Assembly: GCA_947175435.1 (NCBI GenBank)
Contig: CAMWMS010000013.1
Span: 1 to 32,998, forward strand
Length of the DNA: 32,998 bases
Reading direction: 5' to 3'
DNA from: an uncultured Lachnospiraceae bacterium
GTDB lineage: Bacteria > Bacillota > Clostridia > Lachnospirales > Lachnospiraceae
A program made the translations under genes and the position numbers. Below are positions 1 through 10,023 of the stretch, piece after piece (the stretch's first letter is position 1; the number at the start of each line of letters is the position of its first letter). Below the pieces are notes generated by a model. It worked only from the letters and a program-made list of their open reading frames with translations. It did not search any database and was not told the DNA's origin.

Positions 1-3000
1 TTATAGGCACTTTCTCTTCATCAGTAATACCACCTTTTTGAGCAGCATTGCTAAAGAATTTTTGGTTTACATCGCCTTCACCCAGACCATCTGTACCCTT
101 AACTATTCTCAGAACCACTCCATTCGCTTCTGAATCCTCACTATTCGCGAATTTTACATATTCTCCTGTGATCTCAATCGTTCCGGTTTCCGCCGCAATC
201 CACTTATAGGCTGCGTTAGGACCGTCTCCCGGATGAACAAAGTCAGCGCCTACCGCCAAACCATTTTCTCCGGTATACTTACTTTCGTCTGCATTATAGC
301 TAAGCTCCGTAAAGTTTTTACCGTCCCAATCAGCGGAACCATAGTACCAGCCTTTGCTACCTTGCTTTTCGCTAAAGTCATCTTTCAGATTAGCAACATT
401 TGTCCTGTCTTCAACCGGGTCTTCTCCACTTCCTGTAGGCGGTGTTATCGTAACTTCTTCCTCCGTCACTTCGTCTGCCTCTGTTCCGGGTTCAACCTTC
501 GTGACACTGATATCGGATATCTCTATCGCATGAGGTGTTAATGTCGTATCACCAAGCTGACCCATGGATAACTGGAATGCAACCGTTCCTGATTCATACT
601 CGTAACCAAAATCTACGATCGTGCTAAATGATTGGAGTTTATCCTTTGTCAAATGGATATCTGCACCACCGCACCATGCAGCTTTCCCATCACTCTTAGT
701 GCCCATAAACGCCAGTTTCACATCTCTGTCGATAGATGAGCCGATCTTGAAGTTCACCTTGTAGTACGCGCCCTTCTCCATATTCAGACTTTCCTGTTTC
801 AACTGTACATTCCAGTCTTCGGTTCCGGCATTGGTTATTTCATATCTTGCCTTATTATCCGCAAATGTGGTTGTTGCCTCAGCGCCATCCGCAGTATGGA
901 TATAATCACTCCAATCGGCCTTGCCTTGTGCAAACTTACCATTCTTAATCAGATCAGTACCGATCTCAATTGTAGGATCGTCTGGCGTATCTCCACCTGC
1001 TTCGCTGACTTTTACAACACTGACATTATCGATCTCGATGGTATGTTCACCAGAAATTTCCTCACCATCCATCTTACCCATAGCGATCAGGAACAGGATC
1101 TTCTTACTGGTTGCCTTGTCTACCGTAATTGTTTTCTCTACTTTTACTTCTTCATTTGCAGACAGACTTAAGTCATTAACGTTATAATCCGTCCAGCTCT
1201 GATCCTCCTGGAACTTATATATCACATTTCTTGCTATGCTGGACTTGATGTCGAAACTTACCTTATACTCGGCATCCTTCTCCAGTTTCAAACCTTCCTG
1301 CTTTAACTGTACGCTATAGCTCTGTGTACCGACGTTGGTTATATTAAAGACCGCTTTACCGTCCGTAACATTGAATGTTGCTTCTCCGCCTTCACATGCA
1401 GGGTTCTCCACCCAATTCTCTTTATCGTTCGAGAAATCACCATTCTTGATCAGATCATCGCCAACCTGAATTACAGGATCTTCTCCCGTATCTCCGCCTG
1501 TGCCACCGATTTTCTTAACACTGACGTCATCGATCTCAATGGTGGATACCGGAGTGTCTTCCCCTTCAATCTTACCCATGGAGATTGCGAAGGTAATCTC
1601 ATCACTGGTTGCTAAAGCATTTCCTTTTTCGTCATTACCTACAGTAAATTCATATTCTACTTCTTTTAACTCATCAGCAGCCAGACTTAAATCTTGACCA
1701 CCATACCATTTATAGGCAGGAGCAGGAGTCATGAACGAATATTTCACAGTTCTTGCCGCAGTAGATTTGATTTTGAAGCTTACCTTGTATGAGGCACCCG
1801 CTTCCAGTGTCAGTTTTTCAGTATGATTTAATTTTACATCCCAATCATTACTACCAACATTGGTTATCTCATAGACTGCTTTTCCTTGGCTGAAATCAAC
1901 TTCTGCTGTTCCACCACCAATTTCAGGCTTCCAATAAGCATCACCATCCGAGAAATCACCGTTCTGAATCATTTCCGTGCCTTCTTCTACCGGCGGTATC
2001 TCTACAGGATCAGTCTCTTCCAATGTGATATTGTCGATCATTACCGTATGCTTCGTCGAAACCTGCGTTCCGCCTACGGCTCCCATGGAAATACTGAGTA
2101 TTGTCTCCGGATCTGTACCTTCAGTCATCATAAACGTATTATTAAAGTTCTGATAGTCTTTGGTCAGATTAATCTTCTGCGTTCCGGAATACGGCATCCA
2201 GTCATCATCACCATTCTCAAGCTTATGTTTGCTACCGTCTCTTTGCAGCGCATACATAATCTGTCTATCCACCGTAGATTTTGCATCGAAACCGATCTTA
2301 TACCACTTACCTTCTTCCAGCTTGATATTGTTCTGTTTCAGCTGAATGTACCAATCCTGCGCCCCGGTATCTGCGATATCGATTGAGAAAGCAGGGTTCT
2401 TCTCATCATTCAAGCTGTCTACAATGTAACCGGTCACTTTAGCAGCCTCATTCACGTACACTTCATATCCTACCATGCCGCTGGAGAAATCACCGTTTAC
2501 AATCAGTCCGTCTTCCCTAATGCTGACATTATCAATATATGTGGTGCCCGCTGCTCCAAGCAGGAAGCGAAGCTCGCTGCCGTCTAATGCTTCTGCGGTG
2601 TTAAACTCATACCTGTACTCTTTCTTCTCTGTAGTCAGAGCACTCTCAAATGTTTCTCCTGCTATAGCAGTCTGTATTGTCTTCGCCTGATCCGCATGGG
2701 CTTCAAAGCTCAGGACATACGTCTTGCCGCCCTTGATTGCAATAGGCTCCTGATAGACTACTACATCATCAAGCGCTGTCACCGTCTCCGGTACAACTAC
2801 TTTCAGTTCACGTTTAGCGTCACTCGTAACGGATACGTTTGCGCCCTTGCTCCAATCCCAGTAAGCAAGGCGCAGTCTGCCCGGCTCATTACCTTCGTTG
2901 AAGGAACCATTATATACATAGTTACCGTCCGGCAATACGCTCCTGCTGTCCTCATCTCCCTCTACCGATCCGGTCTTCTCCAATCTGACGTTATCGATAT

Positions 3001-6000
3001 GAACCGCGGCAACGGAGCCTTGGCTGCCCAGATTGAATTCTACTCTGCCGTTAGCGTCACTGTCTGATGTCATGTTGAATACATGTTCAAACGTTTGCGA
3101 TTCCTTAGTCAGATCTACCATGGTTTCGTCCATATAACAGATATATCCTCTGTCAGGTGCCTTAACCGCGGTAACCATCGTTCTGTCTTCATCCGCCCAT
3201 GCATCATAGGTCAATTTATAGCTGCTGCCCTTCTCAATAGGCAGATCTGCCTGCACGATCTGGACGTGATAATTTACCGTACCGATCTGCTTCGAATTAA
3301 CATGAAGCACTTCATCTTTGATTTCTGCAGTCGCTGCACCTTCAGCTTCCAGATGAAGCTTCCAGTTCTCCTGCTCATCTTCTTTCTTGGACAGGTCTTC
3401 CACTTCCGCAAAATCACCGTTAACAATATAGTTTCCTGTCTCGTCAGGATCTCTGAGCTGTACATCTGTTTCCGTTTTACTTACATTAGTATCGTATTCA
3501 TCCTTCTGATATACTCTGACGTAGTCCACAACAAGCTGTGCATTATCTCCAAACTCAGTAGTCTCATCCGGATAGCCTACCCAGCTTCCGCCTACAGCCA
3601 GATTCAATATCATATAGAAAGGCTGATCATATGGCGCAGGATATGCTGCCTCACCGAATCCCGGTCTCTTAGTAAACCAGTCATTTACTGTATAGAACAG
3701 CTTGTCATCCACATAGAATCTGAATTCATCGGGATCCCACTCGCATGCATATACATGGAAGTCTTCCGAGAAATCAGCTTCCCCATCCGCCAAGGTATAA
3801 GTTCCCTGCTTCTGTGTATGAGGTTCGCCGAAATGCAGCGTGCTATGCGCTTTGTTGGTCTGATCTCCAAGTACTTCCATCACGTCGATCTCACCGCACT
3901 TAGGCCACTGTCCGTAGTAACTCTCATCGGTAGGCATCATCCAGAACGCCGGCAGGAATCCTTTACCGCTTGGAACCTTAGCCCTCGCCTCAAATCGTCC
4001 GTACTGATAATCATGATTATTCTGTGTATTGACTCTTCCGGATGTATACTGATCTCCATCCTTGATGGCCTGAATAACGAGATTGCCGTCCTTAACATAT
4101 ATGTTCTTATCAGAGTCCACATACTCCTGCCATTCCGCATTGACCCAGCCGGGCTCATGCAGTTCCACATTCCAGGAGTCTCTGTCTAACGCCGTGCCGT
4201 TGAAGTCATCTTCCCACACTAATTTATAGCCGTAAGCCAGGTCTCCCTTGTTCTTTGCTGGAATGATTCTTGTATTCTCTGCCTTACATCTCGTGCAGAC
4301 CTGTCTTTCAAGTCCTGCTGCGTTCTCTGTAGACCATGCGAATACGGTCCATCTTCCGAAGGAATGCCCTAACGGATCCGTAACTTCCTGCTCTTTATTT
4401 CCGCACTTGCTACATGTCTTAACCGTCAGCCCGTTTTCCTCACAAGAAGCTGCTCTAACGGTTTCCGCCGTGCCGAAAGTGTGCTCACACGTCGATACGG
4501 TCACATTACATGTCTTCTCCACACCGTTTGACTTAAGCGTGACAACTGCCGTACCCTCCTGCTTGGCAGTCACAAGACCTTTGGCACTCACTGTAGCTAT
4601 TCTCGTATTAGAAGATTTAAATGTAACGGATTGGTTTGCACCGATTACTTCTATAGAAGCATGTTCATACAAATTCACCCTATCGCTAGGTTTGAGTAAC
4701 AGCTCATCCTTCTCCATAATAATATCAGGTTCTTTGACAGTGACCCAACATTTCGCAGTCACACCGTTGGCTGTCGCCGTAATAAGCGCCTTGCCCTTGG
4801 ATTTAGCCGTCACTTTACCTTTTGTATTGACTTCAGCAACTGACGCGTTATTGCTCTGCCACTCAGCCTTCTTGTTCACTCCGTTGACAGTCGCCTTTAA
4901 CGCAACGTTATTGCCTTTCCCTGTTGTATATAACGTATATTCTTTCTGGTTTAACGCGATGGTCGGCGTGTAATCCTGTACGATAACCTGCACTTTATCC
5001 TCAACACCGTTAGCTGTCATAGTGACTATTGCCTTTCCCGCTTTCTTACCAGTGAGTTTTCCTTTGCTTACCGATACCACCTTCGTATCAGAGCTCTTCC
5101 ATGCCACCTTGTTATTGCGTCCGGCCACCTGATAGTCGAGGGTATACTTATTAGCAGTTCCCTTGGTTTTCAGATGAACGATCTTCTCCGCTATGGATGT
5201 GGATGTATTCTTTACCTCTACCACACAGGTATCTGTCTTCTCCTTACATGTTGCGGTGATGACAGCAGTTCCGGCACCGACAGCAGTGACTGCAGCCTTC
5301 CCATTGGTTGTGCCTTCCACCGTAACAACATCCACATTACTTGAAGTCCATGTTACGTCATCGCTATTTGCTGCATTGGTTTTCAGTTCTTTCGTCTCTC
5401 CTATTGTTTCTTCGGAGGCGTTCTTTGTCACATAAAGCAGAATATTCTCCTCATTAATCGAGATCTGCTCTGCTACTACGGTAACATTACAAGTAGTTTC
5501 CACACCGTTCGCATTCGCAGTCACAATCGCGGTACCTGCTTTCTTACCAGTCACTTTTCCGCCGCTTACCTTAGCAACCGTTCCATCAGAACTTGTCCAC
5601 TTAACCGTCTTCTTCGAACCTACGACTGTAGGAACCAGCTTGATAGAACTTCCCACTCCTTTCGTGCTAAGCTGCATGTTATTCACATTTAAGGAAATGG
5701 TGCTCTCAAGAACGGTCACTTTACAAGAGGCGGTTCTGCCGTTTACTCTGGCCGTTATAACTGCCTCACCTGTCTTACCATTCTCACCATCAACAGATGT
5801 AACTACACCTCTGCCCTTAAGGTCCGGCTCTACTTTGACAACACTCTCATCGCTGCTACTCCACACAACATCTGTCGCCTTCTTTGTAGCTCCGTTTACT
5901 CTAGCCGTCAGCGTAATCGTATTACCCGGCGTATTCTCATTAGCCGAGCGATAGAGTGTAACCTCTGACTTATTTAATTTCACACTGGGATCTACCACCG

Positions 6001-6319
6001 TAACCACACATGTCTTACGTGGGAAACCAATACCCGATGAAATGATGGCTTTTCCTTTTCTTAGTGGCGTTACCACACCGTTCTGGTCAACGGTCGCCAC
6101 ATTCACATTATAGGAGACCCATCTCGGTTTCTTATCGCCTTCTTTCTGGTTCTCCATCTTAAGCTGAAGCACATTGTCTTCATCTCCGATATTCACTGTA
6201 TAGCTTGTGTGGTTGATCCTAACCTCATCTTCTGCGCGAACCGCAGAATTTCCCACAAATAACACCAGTATGAATATCAGAATTATACTATGTATCAAAA
6301 TGTTTACTTTCCTTTTCAT
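1..6319 (-). CDS. Secreted multidomain GH16 beta-glucanase with Big_2 and CBM-like modules (3' end outside window)
   Basis: This is an open frame of at least 2106 codons, read leftward from ATG at 6319 and still open at base 1. The start follows a strong Shine-Dalgarno, AAGGAGGAGC (6321-6330). Residues 1-29 form a signal peptide (KRK, a long hydrophobic core, then AVRA before ED). About seven Big_2 Ig-like repeats cover roughly residues 30-608. A segment with CxxC pairs follows (608-690), then a GH16 domain (about 690-945) with the signature GEIDVMEVLG; by family knowledge Glu810 is the nucleophile and Glu815 the acid/base. Six CBM4_9-like modules follow (about 963-1940), each opening with NGDF/NGSF/NGKF and closing with a short IDNV-type strand. 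The last segment (from about 1965) is another beta-rich module I cannot name. The likely role is extracellular hydrolysis of beta-1,3 or mixed-linkage glucan such as laminarin or lichenan; specificity is inferred. No cell-wall anchor is visible because the end lies outside the window. Confidence 0.93.
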   Translation of the reverse strand, partial: MKRKVNILIHSIILIFILVLFVGNSAVRAEDEVRINHTSYTVNIGDEDNVLQLKMENQKEGDKKPRWVSYNVNVATVDQNGVVTPLRKGKAIISSGIGFPRKTCVVTVVDPSVKLNKSEVTLYRSANENTPGNTITLTARVNGATKKATDVVWSSSDESVVKVEPDLKGRGVVTSVDGENGKTGEAVITARVNGRTASCKVTVLESTISLNVNNMQLSTKGVGSSIKLVPTVVGSKKTVKWTSSDGTVAKVSGGKVTGKKAGTAIVTANANGVETTCNVTVVAEQISINEENILLYVTKNASEETIGETKELKTNAANSDDVTWTSSNVDVVTVEGTTNGKAAVTAVGAGTAVITATCKEKTDTCVVEVKNTSTSIAEKIVHLKTKGTANKYTLDYQVAGRNNKVAWKSSDTKVVSVSKGKLTGKKAGKAIVTMTANGVEDKVQVIVQDYTPTIALNQKEYTLYTTGKGNNVALKATVNGVNKKAEWQSNNASVAEVNTKGKVTAKSKGKALITATANGVTAKCWVTVKEPDIIMEKDELLLKPSDRVNLYEHASIEVIGANQSVTFKSSNTRIATVSAKGLVTAKQEGTAVVTLKSNGVEKTCNVTVSTCEHTFGTAETVRAASCEENGLTVKTCSKCGNKEQEVTDPLGHSFGRWTVFAWSTENAAGLERQVCTRCKAENTRIIPAKNKGDLAYGYKLVWEDDFNGTALDRDSWNVELHEPGWVNAEWQEYVDSDKNIYVKDGNLVIQAIKDGDQYTSGRVNTQNNHDYQYGRFEARAKVPSGKGFLPAFWMMPTDESYYGQWPKCGEIDVMEVLGDQTNKAHSTLHFGEPHTQKQGTYTLADGEADFSEDFHVYACEWDPDEFRFYVDDKLFYTVNDWFTKRPGFGEAAYPAPYDQPFYMILNLAVGGSWVGYPDETTEFGDNAQLVVDYVRVYQKDEYDTNVSKTETDVQLRDPDETGNYIVNGDFAEVEDLSKKEDEQENWKLHLEAEGAATAEIKDEVLHVNSKQIGTVNYHVQIVQADLPIEKGSSYKLTYDAWADEDRTMVTAVKAPDRGYICYMDETMVDLTKESQTFEHVFNMTSDSDANGRVEFNLGSQGSVAAVHIDNVRLEKTGSVEGDEDSRSVLPDGNYVYNGSFNEGNEPGRLRLAYWDWSKGANVSVTSDAKRELKVVVPETVTALDDVVVYQEPIAIKGGKTYVLSFEAHADQAKTIQTAIAGETFESALTTEKKEYRYEFNTAEALDGSELRFLLGAAGTTYIDNVSIREDGLIVNGDFSSGMVGYEVYVNEAAKVTGYIVDSLNDEKNPAFSIDIADTGAQDWYIQLKQNNIKLEEGKWYKIGFDAKSTVDRQIMYALQRDGSKHKLENGDDDWMPYSGTQKINLTKDYQNFNNTFMMTEGTDPETILSISMGAVGGTQVSTKHTVMIDNITLEETDPVEIPPVEEGTEMIQNGDFSDGDAYWKPEIGGGTAEVDFSQGKAVYEITNVGSNDWDVKLNHTEKLTLEAGASYKVSFKIKSTAARTVKYSFMTPAPAYKWYGGQDLSLAADELKEVEYEFTVGNDEKGNALATSDEITFAISMGKIEGEDTPVSTIEIDDVSVKKIGGTGGDTGEDPVIQVGDDLIKNGDFSNDKENWVENPACEGGEATFNVTDGKAVFNITNVGTQSYSVQLKQEGLKLEKDAEYKVSFDIKSSIARNVIYKFQEDQSWTDYNVNDLSLSANEEVKVEKTITVDKATSKKILFLIAMGKMDGEEISGEHTIEIDNVSVVKVSEAGGDTPDDPTIEIGTDLIKNGKFAQGKADWSDYIHTADGAEATTTFADNKARYEITNAGTEDWNVQLKQESLNMEKGAYYKVNFKIGSSIDRDVKLAFMGTKSDGKAAWCGGADIHLTKDKLQSFSTIVDFGYEYESGTVAFQLSMGQLGDTTLTPHAIEISDISVTKVEPGTEADEVTEEEVTITPPTGSGEDPVEDRTNVANLKDDFSEKQGSKGWYYGSADWDGKNFTELSYNADESKYTGENGLAVGADFVHPGDGPNAAYKWIAAETGTIEITGEYVKFANSEDSEANGVVLRIVKGTDGLGEGDVNQKFFSNAAQKGGITDEEKVPI

Positions 6320-6571
6320 AGCTCCTCCTTCTATTATTTGATCATACATTGTCTTGCACTTTTTGAACCTACAATACGTTATTTACATCCCTCCTTATAT
6401 GCGATTCGTTTGTGAAAAACCCGTTTTTATATGATCCGATTATTATTTTATTCTACCTTTTTTTATATAAGCGCATATATCAGATTTATTTATAAAATAT
6501 CAAATTCATGACATAAACAAATAAAACTTCAAATTTAGTTTGCTAATGTAAGCAACAGCTTCTATGATAAG
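6320..6571. other. AT-rich intergenic region upstream of the GH16 gene
   Basis: No coding frame of interest is visible here. The part next to the gene carries its ribosome binding site (6321-6330). A promoter for the GH16 gene is expected in this stretch, but I found no -35/-10 pair with good spacing, so none is called. Confidence 0.6.
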
Positions 6572-6602
6572 AAAAATGCCCAAACCACTCGGCTCAGGCA
6601 TA
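6572..6602 (-). terminator. Intrinsic terminator of the yicC-to-membrane-protein operon
   Basis: Read on the minus strand, an 11-bp stem (ATGCCTGAGCC with GGTTTGGGCAT, three G-U pairs) closes a GAGT loop and is followed directly by a run of five T. It lies about 72 bases past the stop codon of the preceding minus-strand gene. Confidence 0.8.
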
Positions 6603-6673
6603 ACTCTTTTCCACATTAAATTTCTTCAAAGCACCGCATACCACAAATAATCGGTATCCGAATTCCGATACAT

Positions 6674-8641
6674 TTAAAATACTTTCAGATAATTCTCATA
6701 ATCCTCATAGGTGACCGTCACCCATCCCTCATCGAAATTAAACCCGATCTCCATCCCCATAGGTGTATAGAAGACGATAATATCTGAGGACTTAAAACGC
6801 TTCGTAATCTCCTGATCGGTCATCATCGACAGATAGCGGGTACTTGCCTCGCTGTTCTGGATCTCACTTCGCTTCCTGAAATCAACCGAGAAATCATCAT
6901 CAATATTTAAAAGGCTCTCATTATCCAAAATGATTCCATTCTCCATATCAATGTTGATACTGTACAAAAAAACATCGTTGAAATAATAGCTGGATATGGT
7001 TTCATTGAATACAATACTCAGTTTCTCTTCATCCATATAGGCCACATAACCCTCTGAAACCCCGGTGAAATAGTCGCTGTCATCACTCATGTAATCCTGA
7101 TATTCACCTTCGAAATACTCCGTGATAAAGTCAACCTCGCCCTTGATCGTACTGTTGATTTTGTCCAGATTAGGAACATCCTTGCCTTCAACGACCGGAT
7201 AAGTAACCCGGATATCCACATTCTTATATGTGGTATCATACTCGAAGTCTTCCATTTTTACCGAATAAGACAGGTCGCTCCTGATCTCATTATGAAGCGA
7301 GTAATAGCGGTCATCATCGCTGTTATCATTATAGTCATAATCGTAGTCGAAATCATAGCCGCCAAAGAAATCGTCATCATCGTCATAGTAATAGTCATCA
7401 TGGTCGTAATGATGCCCATCATAGTCATAGTCATCGTAATCGTTATAATTCCGGTCATCATCGTCATAATCAAAATTATATTCTTCACGAGCATTACGCT
7501 CCATAGTCTTCTTCGTTGTATACGTCACTATCTTATATGCAAGTGCAAACACAGCAATGAGTAACAGCACAATAATGCCAATGACAATACCTATGATCAG
7601 TCCGGTGTTATTCTTCTTAGGCGGTGTGGCATAAGGACTATACTGATTATTTCCATATGGCGGATTGCCATTCCCGTAAGATGGATTACCATACTGGTTC
7701 TGTTGATTATTCTGCGCAGTCTGCCCGTTATAGGAACTGCCGCCGTAGGGATTATTGTTCTGTGCAGGCTGTCCGCTATAAAAACCATTGCCGTTTGGGG
7801 CATTCACATTATATTGGTTATTGTTATTATATTGCGTATTATATGGATATGCATTCTGTGCCTGCGAGCCGCTATAAGGATTGCCGCCGTAGGAATTATT
7901 GTTGCTATATGGTGTACTGCCACCATACGGACTGCTGTTGTTATATGGGGTATTGCTACCGTACGGATTACTGTTGTTGTATAGGGTATTGCTGCCATAC
8001 GGATTACTGTTGTTGTATGGAGTATTGCTGCCATACGGATTACTGTTGTTGTATGGGGTATTGTTGCCGTACGGATTGCTGCTGTTGTATGGTGCACTGT
8101 TGCCGTACGGATTGCTGTTGTTATATGGTGCACTACTGCCATACGGATTACTGTTATTGTACGGAGTAATGTTGTTGTATGATGCACTGTTGCCATATGA
8201 ATCACTATTACTATACGGATCACTGTTACCGAACTGCTGCTCATCATATGAACCGTCATTCTGCACTACTTCTACGGAATCATTTCCGATATACTCTGCC
8301 ATACTGTTCACATCGTCCACAATTACTTCGTTTCCGCCCGTTCCGCCCTCAGCAATCTCTACCACATCTGTTCCGGCCTCGGTTGCCTCATTCATACTCG
8401 TTCCGAGCTCAATCACCTCATTTACATCAGTTTCGGTCTCAGTTGTCTCATTCACGTCTACCCCGGCTTCGACCGTCTCATTCCCATCTCTCCAGACCTC
8501 AACCGGCTCGCTTACATCCGGAACTGTCTCAATTGTCTCATCCACATCCATTCCGGGCTCTGTTACTTGGTTTACACCGCCCTCCGGCACCTCGTCATCA
8601 CTACCGCTATAATAATTATCAAACTGATCCGATTGACTCAT
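6674..8641 (-). CDS. Single-pass membrane protein with Asn/Tyr/Gly/Pro repeats and a C-terminal RsiV/DUF3298-like domain
   Basis: This 655-residue protein has four visible parts. Residues 1-138 are acidic and Val/Thr/Glu-rich with repeated DVNE-type units. Residues about 139-340 are low-complexity Asn/Tyr/Pro/Gly/Ser/Gln repeats (NPYGSNTPYNNS type). A hydrophobic helix covers about 345-369 and is flanked by lysines. A strongly Asp/Tyr-rich linker (about 385-447) then leads to a folded C-terminal domain (about 455-655) that resembles the DUF3298/RsiV/PdaC group. That family match is a pattern judgement. No signal peptide is seen, so a cytoplasmic N-terminus and an exported C-terminal domain are likely. 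A GAGG motif precedes the start. The gene lies 41 bases after cinA and is the last gene before the operon terminator. Its function is unknown; envelope sensing or anchoring is plausible. Confidence 0.85.
   Translation of the reverse strand: MSQSDQFDNYYSGSDDEVPEGGVNQVTEPGMDVDETIETVPDVSEPVEVWRDGNETVEAGVDVNETTETETDVNEVIELGTSMNEATEAGTDVVEIAEGGTGGNEVIVDDVNSMAEYIGNDSVEVVQNDGSYDEQQFGNSDPYSNSDSYGNSASYNNITPYNNSNPYGSSAPYNNSNPYGNSAPYNSSNPYGNNTPYNNSNPYGSNTPYNNSNPYGSNTLYNNSNPYGSNTPYNNSSPYGGSTPYSNNNSYGGNPYSGSQAQNAYPYNTQYNNNNQYNVNAPNGNGFYSGQPAQNNNPYGGSSYNGQTAQNNQQNQYGNPSYGNGNPPYGNNQYSPYATPPKKNNTGLIIGIVIGIIVLLLIAVFALAYKIVTYTTKKTMERNAREEYNFDYDDDDRNYNDYDDYDYDGHHYDHDDYYYDDDDDFFGGYDFDYDYDYNDNSDDDRYYSLHNEIRSDLSYSVKMEDFEYDTTYKNVDIRVTYPVVEGKDVPNLDKINSTIKGEVDFITEYFEGEYQDYMSDDSDYFTGVSEGYVAYMDEEKLSIVFNETISSYYFNDVFLYSINIDMENGIILDNESLLNIDDDFSVDFRKRSEIQNSEASTRYLSMMTDQEITKRFKSSDIIVFYTPMGMEIGFNFDEGWVTVTYEDYENYLKVF
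7877..8227 (-). repeat. Coding tandem repeats of about 36 bp (12-residue NPYG/TPYNNS unit)
   Basis: Roughly eight to nine diverged copies of a 12-residue unit of the form NPYGxNxPYNNS are encoded here. The DNA copies differ mainly at third positions and by occasional substitutions, so the repeat is kept at the protein level. Such arrays expand and contract by slippage, so length may vary between strains. Confidence 0.85.
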
Positions 8642-8682
8642 TTGCTTATCCTCTTATCTTTCTTAACGCAATCCCCGATGAG

Positions 8683-9966
8683 CTACTTGTCCTTGCCGCC
8701 GAATGTCACTTCACTGTAATACTGCAATATACATTCTCTCATTAAAGATAATGCGGACGAAACCGTATTATCTCTGATCTTAGCACGGTTGCCGCTGAAA
8801 TGGCACTCCTTTACCGTGATCCGTCCGCAGACGTTGCAGCCGATATACACAAGCCCGACCGGCTTTTCTTCCGTTCCACCTTCCGGTCCGGCGATTCCGG
8901 TAATGCTGACTGTCACATCCGCTTTGGACACGAGCGCCGCTCCCTTCGCCATCTCTCTTGCAATCTCTTCACTGACCGCGCCGTGTTTCAGCAGAAGGTT
9001 CTTTTTAATTCCAAGCAGTCTTCGCTTCGCCTTATTAGAGTAAGTGATATATCCGGACTTAAACACTTCCGACACCCCCGGCACATTGATCAGTCTCGCT
9101 GCAAGCAGACCTCCCGTACAGGACTCCACCGTGCTGATCGTCAGCCTGTTAGCAAGCAGCAGATCCACCACTGCCTTCTCCAGCGTTACATCATCATCTG
9201 TCGTATAGATATGATTGCCAAACCGTCCTTTTAATTCCTTTACCATCGGCTTAACCAGTTTTCTGGCCGCCTTCTCATCCTCGGCTCTTGCCGTCACGCG
9301 CAGATGCACTTCGCCCGTCTTAGCATAAGTCGCTATCGTCGGATTGGTCTGCTGATCGATCAGATCCTGTACCATCGTCTCGACTTTGCTCTCTCCCACA
9401 CCGCATACTTTGACAGTCTGGGAAAAGATGACGCAGGACTGCAAACCGCTTAAATATGGCATAATAGATGTCTCAAACATCGGAATCATCTCATTCGGCG
9501 GTCCCGGCATCAGGATCACATGCTTGCCTTTCTCTGCCATAATAATGCCCGGCGCCGTACCGTTTGGATTATCTACCACGGTACATCCCTCAGGCACCAT
9601 CGCCTGCTTCCAGTTGTTATCCGTGATCTCCATTCCTCTTTTTTCGAAAAACTCCTGAATGGCAGCCTTGCTCGGCTCATGCAGATACAGAGGCTTACCC
9701 AGCACTTTCGCAGCAACTTCCTTCGTCAAATCGTCCTGCGTCGGTCCTAATCCGCCCGACAAAAGCAATATATCGGCTCTGGACAGCGCTGTCTTGATCG
9801 TGTCGTACAGCCGGTGTTCATTATCACCGACCACATCCTGATAATAGCAGGAAAGCCCCAGACCGGCACATTTCTCAGCCAAGTATGCCGCATTGGTGTT
9901 CACGATATTGCCTAAGAGAATTTCCGTTCCAACCGAAATCAATTCTACAACCATATTCTCATCCAT
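8683..9966 (-). CDS. cinA: CinA-family protein: MoCF-like domain plus nicotinamide-nucleotide amidase domain
   Basis: This 427-residue protein has the full two-domain CinA layout. The N-terminal MoCF-type domain (about 5-170) carries ISVGTEILLG and LSGGLGPTQDD. The C-terminal CinA amidase domain (about 260-415) carries VESCTGG and ITGIAGPEGG. By family knowledge such proteins deamidate nicotinamide mononucleotide and/or hydrolyse ADP-ribose in pyridine-nucleotide recycling. The chosen ATG has AGGA ten bases upstream; an internal ATG four codons later (MVVELISVGTE) is also possible. The gene follows pgsA after 101 bases. In many Firmicutes cinA is followed by recA, which is absent here. Confidence 0.95.
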   Translation of the reverse strand: MDENMVVELISVGTEILLGNIVNTNAAYLAEKCAGLGLSCYYQDVVGDNEHRLYDTIKTALSRADILLLSGGLGPTQDDLTKEVAAKVLGKPLYLHEPSKAAIQEFFEKRGMEITDNNWKQAMVPEGCTVVDNPNGTAPGIIMAEKGKHVILMPGPPNEMIPMFETSIMPYLSGLQSCVIFSQTVKVCGVGESKVETMVQDLIDQQTNPTIATYAKTGEVHLRVTARAEDEKAARKLVKPMVKELKGRFGNHIYTTDDDVTLEKAVVDLLLANRLTISTVESCTGGLLAARLINVPGVSEVFKSGYITYSNKAKRRLLGIKKNLLLKHGAVSEEIAREMAKGAALVSKADVTVSITGIAGPEGGTEEKPVGLVYIGCNVCGRITVKECHFSGNRAKIRDNTVSSALSLMRECILQYYSEVTFGGKDK

Positions 9967-10023
9967 TCTGAAGCATTCCTGCTATCTGTACACTGTCTGT
10001 CGTTTCACAGTGATACAGCCGCC

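Noticed and set aside
3083-4189. A 368-codon plus-strand frame with several hydrophobic stretches
   Set aside because: It is antisense to the GH16 catalytic and first CBM coding region, has no domain match and no ribosome binding site; it is a shadow of the real minus-strand gene.
6331-6420. Promoter for the GH16 gene
   Set aside because: Candidate -10 sequences such as TATGAT have no -35 at acceptable spacing.
7877-8227. Possible CRISPR array from the regular 36-bp repeats
   Set aside because: There are no unique spacers between constant repeats; every unit is repeat and all are in frame within one protein.
7899-8612. A 237-codon plus-strand frame made of LLLYGVLLPYG repeats
   Set aside because: It is the antisense reading of the NPYG repeat array. 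Its repetition comes from the real minus-strand gene.
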